Positions 8,904 to 18,212 are shown, numbered from the stretch's first letter. The stretch: 64,000 nucleotides of DNA from Deltaproteobacteria bacterium (GCA_007693595.1 REDI01000080.1:62001-126000); one strand, 5' to 3'. Made by a program: numbers and translations. The notes: a model not told the origin generated them from the letters alone.

Positions 8904-9854
8904 TCAGAAGGTGAGGTAGTAGACCTGGGTATGCTGGCTCGACACCGCCAGCCGATCCCCCGAACGCGACACAGCGAGCTCCACGGCCTCGAAGCCGAGC
9001 TCGTGGGAGTCGACGATCCGACCCTGCGGGCTCACTCGGACGATCTCCGAGCCTTCGACACCTTGGACCATCGCGACGACCTCGGTCGAGGACGCCGCGA
9101 CGTGCGAGATGGGACCACCGAGGGAGAGCGTCCAGGTTAGGCCGTCTTCGAAGAAGCTCAGCTCGCTGCCCTGACCAAAGACGACCGCGCCGTCGGGGGT
9201 GGCCGCGACCACGCTAGGCCCCTCGGCCAGCAGGATCGCGCCCGTCGCACCGACCTCTACCAAGCCCGCGTCCGAGGAGACGTAGGCGCGATCGCCCGCG
9301 ACGGCCAGACCGAGGTCCCCCTCACACGCCCAGTCCTCGGCCTGGACGTCGGCCCGATCGACCAAGACGCCCTGTTCGTACCACCGCACCCTACAGCCCT
9401 CCTCGTCGCGGGTGAGGGCGAGGAAGCCGTCGTCGGAGAGTAGCTTGGCGCGCTCTACCCCTTTGACCAGGTACTTCTCGGCCGCAAAGGGGTTTTGGAC
9501 CGGGATCATGTGCACCAGCGGCACTTGGACCGCGAGCGAGGTCAGCACGAGCCCAGGATCGTCAACAGCATCTTCGATCCTGGCGTTATTCATGGCGATA
9601 TCGAAGAATACATGCCCGGAGTCCGGGTCGATGCCGCAGGCATAGCCCATCATCGAGGCAACGGCATTATCCCCAGCGAAACTGATCCCACGGGCACGAG
9701 GCGTGACGGAAGAGGTGTAGACGGTGCGCTCCGAACTCTCGAAGGCTGGCGAAGGCGCCTCGTAACGCTCCGCCTCGAAGAGCAGCCCCAGGTCGATACA
9801 CCCGTTGAGGGCAGCGGCGCAGAGGGGAACGAGCAATAGACGCCAATGACGCAT
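8904..9854 (-). CDS. Lipoprotein with possible beta-propeller-like repeats
   Basis: A 316-residue protein with a near-perfect ribosome binding site (AAGGAGGT) before ATG 9854. The N-terminus is a lipoprotein signal (MRHWRLLLVPLCAAALNGC, lipobox LNGC), so it is an envelope lipoprotein. The remainder is a run of short beta-type segments such as DRAYVSSDAGLVEVGATG, ELSFFEDGLTWTLSLGG and IVRVSPQGRIVDSHELGF. These resemble blades of a WD40/PQQ-like propeller, but no signature residues allow a family name. It sits upstream of aspS on the same strand and divergent from the Dnmt2-like gene. Function unknown. Confidence 0.75.
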   Translation of the reverse strand: MRHWRLLLVPLCAAALNGCIDLGLLFEAERYEAPSPAFESSERTVYTSSVTPRARGISFAGDNAVASMMGYACGIDPDSGHVFFDIAMNNARIEDAVDDPGLVLTSLAVQVPLVHMIPVQNPFAAEKYLVKGVERAKLLSDDGFLALTRDEEGCRVRWYEQGVLVDRADVQAEDWACEGDLGLAVAGDRAYVSSDAGLVEVGATGAILLAEGPSVVAATPDGAVVFGQGSELSFFEDGLTWTLSLGGPISHVAASSTEVVAMVQGVEGSEIVRVSPQGRIVDSHELGFEAVELAVSRSGDRLAVSSQHTQVYYLTF

Positions 9855-9935
9855 TCAGACCTCCTTAGGTGAACCGTAGCTCAAGCTGCGACGCGATCGC
9901 CAGTCCTGTTTGATAGGGTGGCCTACCAAGGGGAG

Positions 9936-9968
9936 ATGAACATGACGCGCGATCACCTATGCCGCTGA
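9936..9968 (+). other. Possible 10-codon leader ORF overlapping the methyltransferase start
   Basis: ATG 9936 opens MNMTRDHLCR and ends at TGA 9966-9968, overlapping the methyltransferase start codon at 9959 in another frame. It follows AAGGGGAG, the only Shine-Dalgarno-like sequence nearby, whereas the methyltransferase ATG has none at normal distance. Translation of the leader could couple to the methyltransferase start. This is an inference from spacing only. Confidence 0.3.
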
Positions 9969-10858
9969 CGGTCCTAGAGCTATTCTCTGGTATTGGTGGT
10001 TTAGCCTTTGCGCTCGGGGATCGCGCACATGTTCTGCTCGCGGTCGATCAGGACGAAGCCGCCCGCGCCACCTACGCCCGACATCACCCGAGTACCCCGC
10101 TGGGCAGGCTCAACCTCCACCATGCCAAGCCCGCCTGGTTTGAAGAGATCCAGGCCGATCTCTGGTGGATGTCACCCCCATGCCAGCCCTACACCATTCG
10201 TGGGCACCAGCGGGACCTCGAAGACCGGCGAAGTCAAGCCTTTCTTCGGGTCTGCGAGGCGATCCGCGTCATCCAACCCCCCGCCATCGCTCTCGAGAAC
10301 GTCCCCTGGTTTGAAGGCTCCCAGGGGGAAGCCCTGCTGCTCGAGATCCTGAACCGCGCCGGCTACGCCGTGGAGCGCGAGATCTTCTGTCCCACCTCCC
10401 TCGGGATCCCCGCGGCGCGGCGCCGATACTACCTCGTCGCCAACCTCGACGGCTTGGTCGATCCAGAACCTGCCGCTCGCACCTCCCCGGTCAAGCTACA
10501 GGACTGGCTCTTGACCCACCCGTCAGCGACCCTCGAGGTCCCATTGGACATCCAAGAACGCTACCGCCACGCGCTGCACATCGTCGACGCCGCAGATCCC
10601 GACGCCGTGGCGGCCTGCTTCACCGGAGCCTACGCACACTCCCCTGTCTACGCCGGCTCCTACTTACGACAGCACGGTCGGCTGCGCTACTTCCATCCCG
10701 TCGAGATCGCCGCGAGCCTGGGCCACCCCACCTTCGATCCCCCCCCCGAGGTCCGGGGGCGGAAGCAGTACAAGCTCGTGGGCAACAGCCTCTCGGTTTA
10801 CGCCGTGCGACGGGTCCTGTCTCGACTGCCTAGCCTCAGTCCTGTGACTTCTTCTTGA
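9959..10858 (+). CDS. Dnmt2-like (cytosine-5) methyltransferase, probable tRNA MTase
   Basis: A 299-residue S-adenosylmethionine-dependent C5-cytosine methyltransferase. Motif I LELFSGIGGLAFAL, motif IV SPPCQPYTIRG with catalytic Cys, motif VI LENVPWFEGS, motif VIII RRRYYLVANL and motif X YKLVGNSLSVYAV are all present. Several features match the Dnmt2/TRDMT1 branch rather than restriction enzymes: SPPCQPxT followed by DLEDRRSQAF, the sequence SPTSLGIP (here CPTSLGIPAARRRYYL), and a CFT signature (CFTGAYAHSPVYAGSYL) before LRYFHPVEIAASLG. No restriction or specificity gene is adjacent and the target-recognition region is short. Known bacterial Dnmt2 (Geobacter) methylates C38 of a tRNA. ATG 9959 lacks a good Shine-Dalgarno. 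It overlaps the convergent giant gene by 23 bases. Confidence 0.85.
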   Translation: MPLTVLELFSGIGGLAFALGDRAHVLLAVDQDEAARATYARHHPSTPLGRLNLHHAKPAWFEEIQADLWWMSPPCQPYTIRGHQRDLEDRRSQAFLRVCEAIRVIQPPAIALENVPWFEGSQGEALLLEILNRAGYAVEREIFCPTSLGIPAARRRYYLVANLDGLVDPEPAARTSPVKLQDWLLTHPSATLEVPLDIQERYRHALHIVDAADPDAVAACFTGAYAHSPVYAGSYLRQHGRLRYFHPVEIAASLGHPTFDPPPEVRGRKQYKLVGNSLSVYAVRRVLSRLPSLSPVTSS

Positions 10859-13800
10859 TCCGAGACATCAGGCCGTCGACGCTCCGGCGCGATCGCGGGA
10901 GGTCGTCTTCGGGGGCCGGACGTCGAACCCGGCCTTGGGACCGATCCTTGAGCCGCTGACGGAGGAGATCCGCCCCGCTCATCTCTTCGCGGGGGCCGGA
11001 GGCCTCGGCTTCGTCTTCCTCGCGGAGGGAGGGCGGACGCAGGGGAGGACGACCGCGTGACTCTGGACGCTCGGGGCGGCCGGGTCGCTCGGGACGGCTG
11101 GGTCGCTCGGCGCTGCCCGACGAGCTGGTGCCTGAGGCCATCCGGGAAGCTCGGCGTTCTCGCAGCCGGCTCCGGAGGTCCTCTCGCTCCTCGCCGTCTT
11201 CCGCGTCGCTGGCTCGACCGCTGCGCTCAGGGCGGCGCAGTCGTCGGTCGGGGGGAGACTCTCGGTCACTGGGGTCGGGGCCCGCGCGGCGCGAACGAGA
11301 GGGAGGCCCATCGTCGCGCCTCGAACTCGGCCGGCGCAGCCGACGATCGGGTCGGGGCGCCTCGTCGGCGCGCTCGGATCGGCGCTCGGCCGACCGGCGC
11401 CCCGAGGGCCGCTCCCCATCCGCGCTCCGTCGAGACGCCGATCCCCGGTCCAGTCGACTCGGCCGCCTCAAACGTCGCTCACCCGTGGACTCCGGCTCAT
11501 CGCGTGAGCCGCGCGCGCCACGGGTTGGGCGCGCAGCCCGCCCCGAGGGCGGCCGAAGCCTTCCCCCCGTGCCTTCGTCACCCGATCTTCGGCCACGGCG
11601 AGGAGGCCTGAGCTGGCGCCCCCCCGTGCTCTCGTCCCCGCTCTCACGATCTGGAGCAGCGCTGCGGCGCGAAGGACGACGTTCCGCGTCTCGGGTGCGC
11701 GAGGGACGCCGGAGACGACGCCCCTCACCCTCATCGGAGGCATCGCCGGAGCGCGCCAGGGAAGCGCTCACGTCGCGACGGGGTGGGCCAGCAGGACGCA
11801 GCCCGCCGCGGGGACGGCGTCGACGCGCGGCCTCGCGCTCGGCACGAGCTCGCTCTTCGCGCTCCTCCGCCTCGCGGATCCGCGCGGCTTCCGCCTCTTG
11901 CTTGCGCCGCTCCTCCGCCTCCTCGACCATGCGCCCGAACTCATCGCGACCATCGGCTAAGGTCTTGTCGAAGTCGTCGAGCGCCGCGATCGCAGCGTCG
12001 GCCCGCCGCTCGGCCTTCTTGAGCACCGCCTCGAGCGCCTCCAGATCTTCGGCCTCGCGGACCGGCCCGCAGGCCTCTTGGGCCCCATGGACCGCATCGG
12101 CCGCTTCACGCAGGGCATCTTCGATGTGATCGAGCATCTCGCCGGTCTCACGTGGGTCGAGTTCGGCTTCATCGACCTCGTCTTCGAAGCGAGAGTAGGC
12201 CTCTCGTGCCTCGCCTAGGCGGTCACGAGCCTGCGTAGCAGCGTCTTCGCGCGCCGCACGAAGCTCTGTGAAGCGGGCCTTATCGGCCACGAGCTTCTTG
12301 ATTTTCGCGTCGAAGGCGTCCCGGGCACGACGGACGTCCGTGGCCGAGGCCACGACCTCGTCCACCGCCGACTGCACCGCGGCAGCGATCGTGTTGGCCG
12401 CTTCGACGCTCCCCGCAGAAGACCCCGGCTCGGCGAGCTCCCGAGCCTTTCGGAATAGGCTCTGCAAGGTGCTGAAGGCCGCCGAGATCTCGGCGAATGC
12501 GTCGGGGATCCCAGGCTCCTCGACGTGCTCCGCCATGAGGGGCTCACACTCCGAGACCCAGCTCTGGGCCTTGGACTCCGCCGCCTGAGCGGTCTCGAGG
12601 GGGGCGCTGACCGCCTGCCGGGCCTCGGACAGGGCGCGCTTGGCGGCCTCCCGCTCCTGTTCCAGCCTGGACTGTGCCTCGGAAACGAGCTGAGGGACCT
12701 GCGCGGCGGCATCGTTCGCCGCCTCGACCGCTCTTCGGGCCGCCTTCAGCATGTGTACCGCGACATCCAGGCTCTCGGCCTCGGCGACCATGGGCACCGC
12801 CGTATGAACCTTTGTCGCAGCCTTCCGAACGCTAGCGATGGCTTCCTCGGCCTCTTGGCGGAGGGAGAGGGTGTGCTCCGCCTTCGCCTCGTCGAGGATC
12901 TCGTCGAGGAAACCCAGCTGCTCACGAGCCATCTTGACGGCGGCGTCCGCTTCTTTGGCCAGATCTGCGACCTGTGACCGAAGATCGGTCAGGGCGGCGG
13001 CCTGCTCGGCCGCGGCGAGCGCCAGGGTACGCGCTTCGGCGAGCTTCGAGAGCGCATCTCGGCTCGCGCTCGTCGATCGCTGCGCCGCCTCACGGGCATC
13101 GAGGGCCGCCGAGAGGACCGCGTCCGCCGCATCCGCCTCGGCGGCTTCGGCGGAAGCCTTCTGCGCCTTCTTCTGCAACCGTCGGAGCTTATCGAGCTGA
13201 GAAGCTGCCTCGTCTCGCAGCGTGTTGCCCTCGCGGGAGCTGGCCTTGCCGAGCAACTCCTCGACCTCGGCGAGGGCCTCTTCGACCGATCGGATGGCCT
13301 TGCTGACCCGCTCGAGGTCTGCCTGCGCCGCCTCGCGAGACTCCGCCCGACGCCGCTCCTCGGCCTCGGCGCGCGCCTTGGCTTCGGCCTTGGCGGCGAC
13401 CTCACCCTCCCGCTCGGCCTCGTCGGCGACGGCGCGCTGATCCAGGGCGATCTTATGCCCTTTGCGCGCGCGTTCCGCCAAGGTCCGCGCCTCTTTGACC
13501 GGGGTCCCTTCCCTGAGGTTGTCCGCCGCCTCCTTGGCTCGCTTTCGGCCGTTCCTGGCCTTGTTTAGCGCCTCCTCGAGACCCTCTTGCCAGCGGGATG
13601 CGTCGGGTCCGGCGGCGCCGTGGCGGGCCAGCACCTTGTCGAGGCGCTCCTGACACGCCTTGACGTGCTTGTAAGCATCGAGCGCTTCGGCGGCCAAGGT
13701 CGAGACCTCATCGCGCAGATCCGCGACCTCCTTCTTGGCGGCGACAGCGCTTTGCACAGCCTTTTTGAGGTCGGAAAGGCCCGCCTCTGCCGCCTTGCGC

Positions 13801-16800
13801 TTGTCGGAGAGGGAGCGAGCCGCCCCTTCACCCACCGGGATCATCTCTGAGGCATCCGCGGAGGTGTTGCACGAGGCGGCGCGGTCCCGAGCGTACTCCG
13901 CCTCGGTGACCGAGGCGTCGAGGTCCTTGTCCGCCTTCTTGATGCGGTCGAGCGCCCCCATCACCGCCTTGTTCTTCGACCAGCCGGCAGACAGCTCGGT
14001 GCCTTCGGTCAAGGCGGCACGAATCGCATCGCGGGAGGTAACGGCTTCGGTCGCCGCCTCAGCGGTGCGCGAGCGCGCCTCGTCGATGGCCTTGGCCTCG
14101 GCGAGGGCGACCTCCTCTGCCTCGTCGATGGCGCGGAGGGCCTCGGGGAGGTCCTCTGAGATCCGTTCCCAGAAAGACGCCGCGGACTCCGCGTAGCCCG
14201 CCGCCTCGTTCGGATCGCCTTGACGGGCGGCCTCGTCGGCGGCGGTCTTGGCTTCGCCGGCCTGGAACTCCGCGATGTCGATGACCTCGTAGGCTTCCTT
14301 GAGCTGCTTCCGAACCGCCGAAATGTCGCTGCGAGACACCGCTTCGGGCAGGCTCTTGTACCGCTTCCACGCCTTATCCACCGCCACACGGCACTGCTCG
14401 GCGTGCTTCTTCGCTGCGCTGGCGTGTTTCTCGAGGGATTCGAGGCGGCGGCGCTCCTTGAGGATCTCGCGGATCTCGTCTTCGGCGAGATCTCGACACC
14501 GCTGACAGGCTTCTTGTGCCCGCTCGCACGAGGTCACCGCATCGACGGAGACCGCCTTGAGCGGTCCCAGATCGGACTCCGCGTCCTCGGGCTCGGTGAG
14601 TCCGCCGAAGCGCTCGTGCCGAGCCTTGAGGACCGAGAGGTGCTCCTTTGCCTGGTCGAGGGAGCTCACCGCCAGCTCTCGGGCCGCGAGGGCGTCGTGG
14701 CCCTCGACCTCGTCGGTGTCTCGGAGGAGGGACTCCACCTCAGCCGCCGCCTTCTCGACGGAGGAGCTGGCGCGCTTGAGGGCCTTGTCTGCCGCATCAC
14801 GGGCTGCGGCCAGCGCTTCGGCCGCCTGCGCTGCCGCCCCTGCCAGCGCCACCGCTCGCTTGCAGAGCGCCTGAACCTGCTCGGCGGCGTCGGTGGCGTC
14901 GCGGGCGGCACGACGGGCCGGGACGAGGGCGTCCCGCGCGTCGGCGCTGATCTTGGCCGCGGTGGCCCGCCCGGACTCCGCCTTGGCCGCCGCTGCCGCA
15001 TCCTGAGCCTGCTTGGCCAAGGGGACCGCCCGCTTGACGAGCCTCCGAGCTTCGTCGTCGTGCCCGTTCTCGACCGCCTTCTTCGCCCGTGTGAGCGCCT
15101 TCTGGGCGCCCTCGGCCGCTTCGGTGGCCGTGCTCGCTTGGCCGGCGACCTCGCCACGCGCAGCGTCGAGCCCCGAGGCTTCGGCCTTGCGTGCGCTCTG
15201 GACGGCCTTCTCGACATCTTCGGCGGCCTTCTTCACCACATCGACCGCCGCCTTCACCGAGCCCAAGCTCGCCTCCGCGTCGCCGACGCTGCTCGCCCTG
15301 CGTACCTGTCCCACCGCATCGTTCGCCTTACTGGCGGCCCCCCGCGCCCGGGCGATCGCCTTGTGGGCCTGATCGGAGGCCGGCTCGACCCCAGGAGCCG
15401 AGAGCTCGCCCGCCGCGATCGCTCGATCGAGCTCCCCGACCAGCTCCTCGGAGGTGTTGAGCTGCCGGGAGGCCGCCTCGGCCGCGCTGTGGGCCTGCTT
15501 GGCGAGCCCAGCGATCTGTTCCTGGGTCCGCTTGACCTCGACCATGCCCTCGCGAAGCTCGTCGAGCCAGCCTCGGGCGGCCTCGATGGCGCTCTCGGCC
15601 TGCTGCTCGGAGCCGGTTACGAGCCCCAGGGTGATGATGGCGTCGCCCGCGTCTTCGTCGAGCTCTACCAGCCCCGCCGAGCGCTTGGCGGAGGCGGTCG
15701 CCTTCTCGACCTTGGACTTGGCGTCGCCGATGCGGCGGACGAGCGAGGCCAACTCGGAGGGCGCCCCGCTGGACTCCTCGGAGGCTCGCTGGCCAATCTG
15801 ATGGACCCTCGAGGCGATCTCGGCGATCCGCGCCAGGATCGCTTGCGCGCGCTTGCGCACATCGTCGAGGGTGGCGTCGGGAGGAAGAGCGGGCAAAGGC
15901 GGCGGTAGGCCCAAGGGATCGTCCGAGACCGGCTCGGGTTCGGGCGTTCTGGCCTTCGTCGACTTCTCCTTGGCCACGGGCTTCGGCCCTTTCTTCGGAG
16001 ACTCTTTGGGCACCTCCTCCGCTGGCTCCGGCGCCGCTTCAGGCTCCACCACTCCGAGCGGGACGAGCACATCGACGGCCAGGGCCTCGTCGAGCACGTC
16101 CTTCAGGCTGGGGCCCTCGGCCTCGCGCAGGCACCGCTTGACCATACGGATGACCTCCTCGGCGTCCCGGTACCGAGCGGTGGGATCCAGCTCGCAGCAG
16201 ATACACAGCAGATCGAGGGCCGCGTCAGGCAGATCGGGGCAGCGCTGCTCGATCCGCGCTGGAGCTTCGCCGGAGAGCAAGGCAGCGATGACCTGCTCGG
16301 CGTCGCCGTCGAAGACCGGCTCACCCGCGATGAACTCCGCCGCGATGAGGGCCAAGGAGTAGAGGTCACTCAGCACATCTTCCGCCTGGAGCTCCAGGCG
16401 CTCGGGGGGCGCGTAGCGCAGGGCGTCGGCAGGGACCGCGTCGGCTCGCTCTTCGAGGAAGTCGATCAGGGGCAGGCAAGGCAGGCCATAACCAAAGACA
16501 TCCGTATATCCTTCGTCGTCGACGAGCAGGCGCCAAGGCGAGAGGTCCCCATGGCCCGACAGGCCGACCTGACGCGCGCGCTCCTGCGCGTCGGCGAGGA
16601 CTTCGGCCCCTTGCAGCATGAGCTCCAGACCCGCTCGCTCCCCCGCTGGGCGGCCCAGTCGCCGAAACGCAAGCAGGATCTCGCGCACGGTGAGCCCCCC
16701 GCGTCGGTCGTAGACGAAGTGCCCCGGCTCAGGCTCCGACAGCAGGGGCAAGAGACCATCGATGGAGGGCTTGCGCAGGAAATCCCGGACCTCGTCGAGG

Positions 16801-16931
16801 CCCGCGCTGAGTTCGGAACGCCCCGCCAAGGCCGGCTGGTACGCCACGGCCACGCACGCGCGCCCCGCGCCCGCTTCAGCGAGCAAGAGGTCGGCGCCGG
16901 GGCCTTGAATGCCTCTGCCGGTATAGTTCAT
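10836..16931 (-). CDS. Giant pseudokinase / alanine-rich coiled-coil / basic-tail protein
   Basis: A 2031-residue protein starting at ATG 16931 behind GAGGAGCC. Residues 1-280 form a degenerate protein-kinase fold. Subdomain VIb reads HGDLSPWRLL (Asn replaced), the DFG region is DVFGYG, the APE motif is intact (RYAPPERL) and DLYSLALIAAEFIAGEPVF is subdomain IX. No glycine loop or beta3 lysine is visible, so it is probably catalytically dead. A Pro/Lys linker (about 300-355) leads into some 1300 residues of Ala/Glu/Lys/Arg-rich helix of coiled-coil or spectrin-like character, with units such as AEGAQKALTRAKKAVENG. From about residue 1690 the tail is basic and disordered, repeating RRLRRPS-type motifs. 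No signal peptide or TM helix was seen. A cytoplasmic scaffold or filament is an inference. Confidence 0.85.
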   Translation of the reverse strand: MNYTGRGIQGPGADLLLAEAGAGRACVAVAYQPALAGRSELSAGLDEVRDFLRKPSIDGLLPLLSEPEPGHFVYDRRGGLTVREILLAFRRLGRPAGERAGLELMLQGAEVLADAQERARQVGLSGHGDLSPWRLLVDDEGYTDVFGYGLPCLPLIDFLEERADAVPADALRYAPPERLELQAEDVLSDLYSLALIAAEFIAGEPVFDGDAEQVIAALLSGEAPARIEQRCPDLPDAALDLLCICCELDPTARYRDAEEVIRMVKRCLREAEGPSLKDVLDEALAVDVLVPLGVVEPEAAPEPAEEVPKESPKKGPKPVAKEKSTKARTPEPEPVSDDPLGLPPPLPALPPDATLDDVRKRAQAILARIAEIASRVHQIGQRASEESSGAPSELASLVRRIGDAKSKVEKATASAKRSAGLVELDEDAGDAIITLGLVTGSEQQAESAIEAARGWLDELREGMVEVKRTQEQIAGLAKQAHSAAEAASRQLNTSEELVGELDRAIAAGELSAPGVEPASDQAHKAIARARGAASKANDAVGQVRRASSVGDAEASLGSVKAAVDVVKKAAEDVEKAVQSARKAEASGLDAARGEVAGQASTATEAAEGAQKALTRAKKAVENGHDDEARRLVKRAVPLAKQAQDAAAAAKAESGRATAAKISADARDALVPARRAARDATDAAEQVQALCKRAVALAGAAAQAAEALAAARDAADKALKRASSSVEKAAAEVESLLRDTDEVEGHDALAARELAVSSLDQAKEHLSVLKARHERFGGLTEPEDAESDLGPLKAVSVDAVTSCERAQEACQRCRDLAEDEIREILKERRRLESLEKHASAAKKHAEQCRVAVDKAWKRYKSLPEAVSRSDISAVRKQLKEAYEVIDIAEFQAGEAKTAADEAARQGDPNEAAGYAESAASFWERISEDLPEALRAIDEAEEVALAEAKAIDEARSRTAEAATEAVTSRDAIRAALTEGTELSAGWSKNKAVMGALDRIKKADKDLDASVTEAEYARDRAASCNTSADASEMIPVGEGAARSLSDKRKAAEAGLSDLKKAVQSAVAAKKEVADLRDEVSTLAAEALDAYKHVKACQERLDKVLARHGAAGPDASRWQEGLEEALNKARNGRKRAKEAADNLREGTPVKEARTLAERARKGHKIALDQRAVADEAEREGEVAAKAEAKARAEAEERRRAESREAAQADLERVSKAIRSVEEALAEVEELLGKASSREGNTLRDEAASQLDKLRRLQKKAQKASAEAAEADAADAVLSAALDAREAAQRSTSASRDALSKLAEARTLALAAAEQAAALTDLRSQVADLAKEADAAVKMAREQLGFLDEILDEAKAEHTLSLRQEAEEAIASVRKAATKVHTAVPMVAEAESLDVAVHMLKAARRAVEAANDAAAQVPQLVSEAQSRLEQEREAAKRALSEARQAVSAPLETAQAAESKAQSWVSECEPLMAEHVEEPGIPDAFAEISAAFSTLQSLFRKARELAEPGSSAGSVEAANTIAAAVQSAVDEVVASATDVRRARDAFDAKIKKLVADKARFTELRAAREDAATQARDRLGEAREAYSRFEDEVDEAELDPRETGEMLDHIEDALREAADAVHGAQEACGPVREAEDLEALEAVLKKAERRADAAIAALDDFDKTLADGRDEFGRMVEEAEERRKQEAEAARIREAEEREERARAEREAARRRRPRGGLRPAGPPRRDVSASLARSGDASDEGEGRRLRRPSRTRDAERRPSRRSAAPDRESGDESTGGRQLRPPRRGRRSGDEGTGGRLRPPSGRAARPTRGARGSRDEPESTGERRLRRPSRLDRGSASRRSADGERPSGRRSAERRSERADEAPRPDRRLRRPSSRRDDGPPSRSRRAGPDPSDRESPPDRRLRRPERSGRASDAEDGEEREDLRSRLRERRASRMASGTSSSGSAERPSRPERPGRPERPESRGRPPLRPPSLREEDEAEASGPREEMSGADLLRQRLKDRSQGRVRRPAPEDDLPRSRRSVDGLMSRIKKKSQD

Positions 16932-17027
16932 GGCTCCTCGAGATCCTCGGCTGGGTGATCGTAGGGCCCAGGGGTCCGACGAGTCCACGCAGCCGTCGGT
17001 GCGCAGGGTATCACGACGCCCGACTCT

Positions 17028-18155
17028 TTACCGCAGCGTCGGCAAGACCGCCGCGATCGGGTGGAGCACCGAGGCGCCTAGCCATCGCGCGCGCGCTGGA
17101 GACCATCCCACGGCCTCATCCGGCGCGTCGGCGTTGTCCTTAAAGGGCATCTCTAGCGTCATGGCCAGCGCATCGAAGCGCTCAGCCACCTGGCTCGTGC
17201 ACATCGAGAGGTTGGCTTGGCCCGGCGGATCAGGAGGATAACCCTGGGTCCGCTGGAAGTCCGGGTTCGCGATCTGATAGGCCGCACAGAAGCGCTCGGT
17301 GAGCGCCGCGAGCCGTTCGGTCCAGCTCGGGATCCCCTCCGCGCCCGCCACGAAGTTGTAAGGCAGCTCCTCGTCGCCGTGGACGTCGAGGCAGAGATCC
17401 ACCCCCGCGCGATCCATGGCCTCGCGTACTTGAAGGACCTCAGGGCTGGTCGCCGAGGTCGGCGCGTCCCAGGCGCGGTTGAGGTTGGTACCGACAGCGT
17501 TGGTCCGGAGATGGCCCCGGACCGAGCCATCGGGGTTCATGTTGGGCACGACGTAGAAGACCGCCCGATCGAGAAGCGAGCGGGCCAGGGCGCAGGAAGG
17601 ATCGACCATGCGCTCCAAGAAGCCCTCGACGAACCACTCCGCCATGCTCTCTCCGGGGTGCTGCCTGGCGATCATCCAGACGACGCGACGGTCGGGGCCC
17701 GGCTCCCCGAGCACCATGGCGTCGAGGTCGCGGCCGTCGAGAGTGAGTCCGAGCACCCGGTGCCGACAGCGTGGATGCCCGCCGATCCGGGCGAGCAGAT
17801 CGTGATGACGCTCCTGCGAATAAGGGGCGAAATACGCGAAGTAGAGCACGTCACGCGCCGGGGTGACCGTGAAGCTCAGGATGCCGTCGCGGTAGGCGGT
17901 GTCCAGCCGGCTCCAGCGCTCCCGATCTTCGCTCACGCAGACCCGATAGCCGTGCCACGCCTTCGGATAGCTCACGCCAGCAGCATTGGTCAGCCGGAAG
18001 GTGCACTGTACCCCTCGCGCTCCGACGACCCTGAAGTAAAACCACTGATAGTGCGCCCCGCCCACATCAGGGCGGATCGCCAGCCGAACGTCGCTCGGAT
18101 CGCTGGCGTCAAGGACTTGGATATTGCCCGCATCGAAGGCTGCTGAGATGTGCAT
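17028..18155 (-). CDS. M14-family zinc carboxypeptidase, cytosolic (CCP/Nna1-like) type
   Basis: A 375-residue zinc metallopeptidase predicted to remove C-terminal residues. The N-terminal beta domain (about residues 1-120: YQWFYFRVVG, YPKAWHGYRVCVSEDRERW, YFAYFAPYSQERH) is characteristic of the cytosolic carboxypeptidase subgroup. The zinc ligands are in ARQHPGESMAEWF (His and Glu) and LDVHGDEELPY (His). The catalytic Glu is in LTLEMPFKDN, and NLNRAWD supplies substrate-binding residues. ATG 18155 is chosen because AGAGGAG precedes it. No signal peptide, so it should be cytoplasmic. Eukaryotic relatives shorten polyglutamate tails; the bacterial substrate is unknown. Divergent from the hydrolase operon at 18272. 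Confidence 0.9.
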   Translation of the reverse strand: MHISAAFDAGNIQVLDASDPSDVRLAIRPDVGGAHYQWFYFRVVGARGVQCTFRLTNAAGVSYPKAWHGYRVCVSEDRERWSRLDTAYRDGILSFTVTPARDVLYFAYFAPYSQERHHDLLARIGGHPRCRHRVLGLTLDGRDLDAMVLGEPGPDRRVVWMIARQHPGESMAEWFVEGFLERMVDPSCALARSLLDRAVFYVVPNMNPDGSVRGHLRTNAVGTNLNRAWDAPTSATSPEVLQVREAMDRAGVDLCLDVHGDEELPYNFVAGAEGIPSWTERLAALTERFCAAYQIANPDFQRTQGYPPDPPGQANLSMCTSQVAERFDALAMTLEMPFKDNADAPDEAVGWSPARARWLGASVLHPIAAVLPTLR

Positions 18156-18212
18156 CGGCTCTCCTCTGTCTGAGCCGGGCCTATCGCTGACGAAGGATCC
18201 TGACATCCCCCC

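Noticed and set aside
9959-10858. Annotation of the methyltransferase as part of a restriction-modification system
   Set aside because: No endonuclease or specificity gene adjoins it, and its CFT and SPTSLGIP motifs fit Dnmt2 better.
14220-15908. 562-codon plus-strand ORF within the giant gene
   Set aside because: It is a composition-driven shadow of the alanine-rich minus-strand gene: Gly/Leu/Arg-rich, no Shine-Dalgarno or domain.
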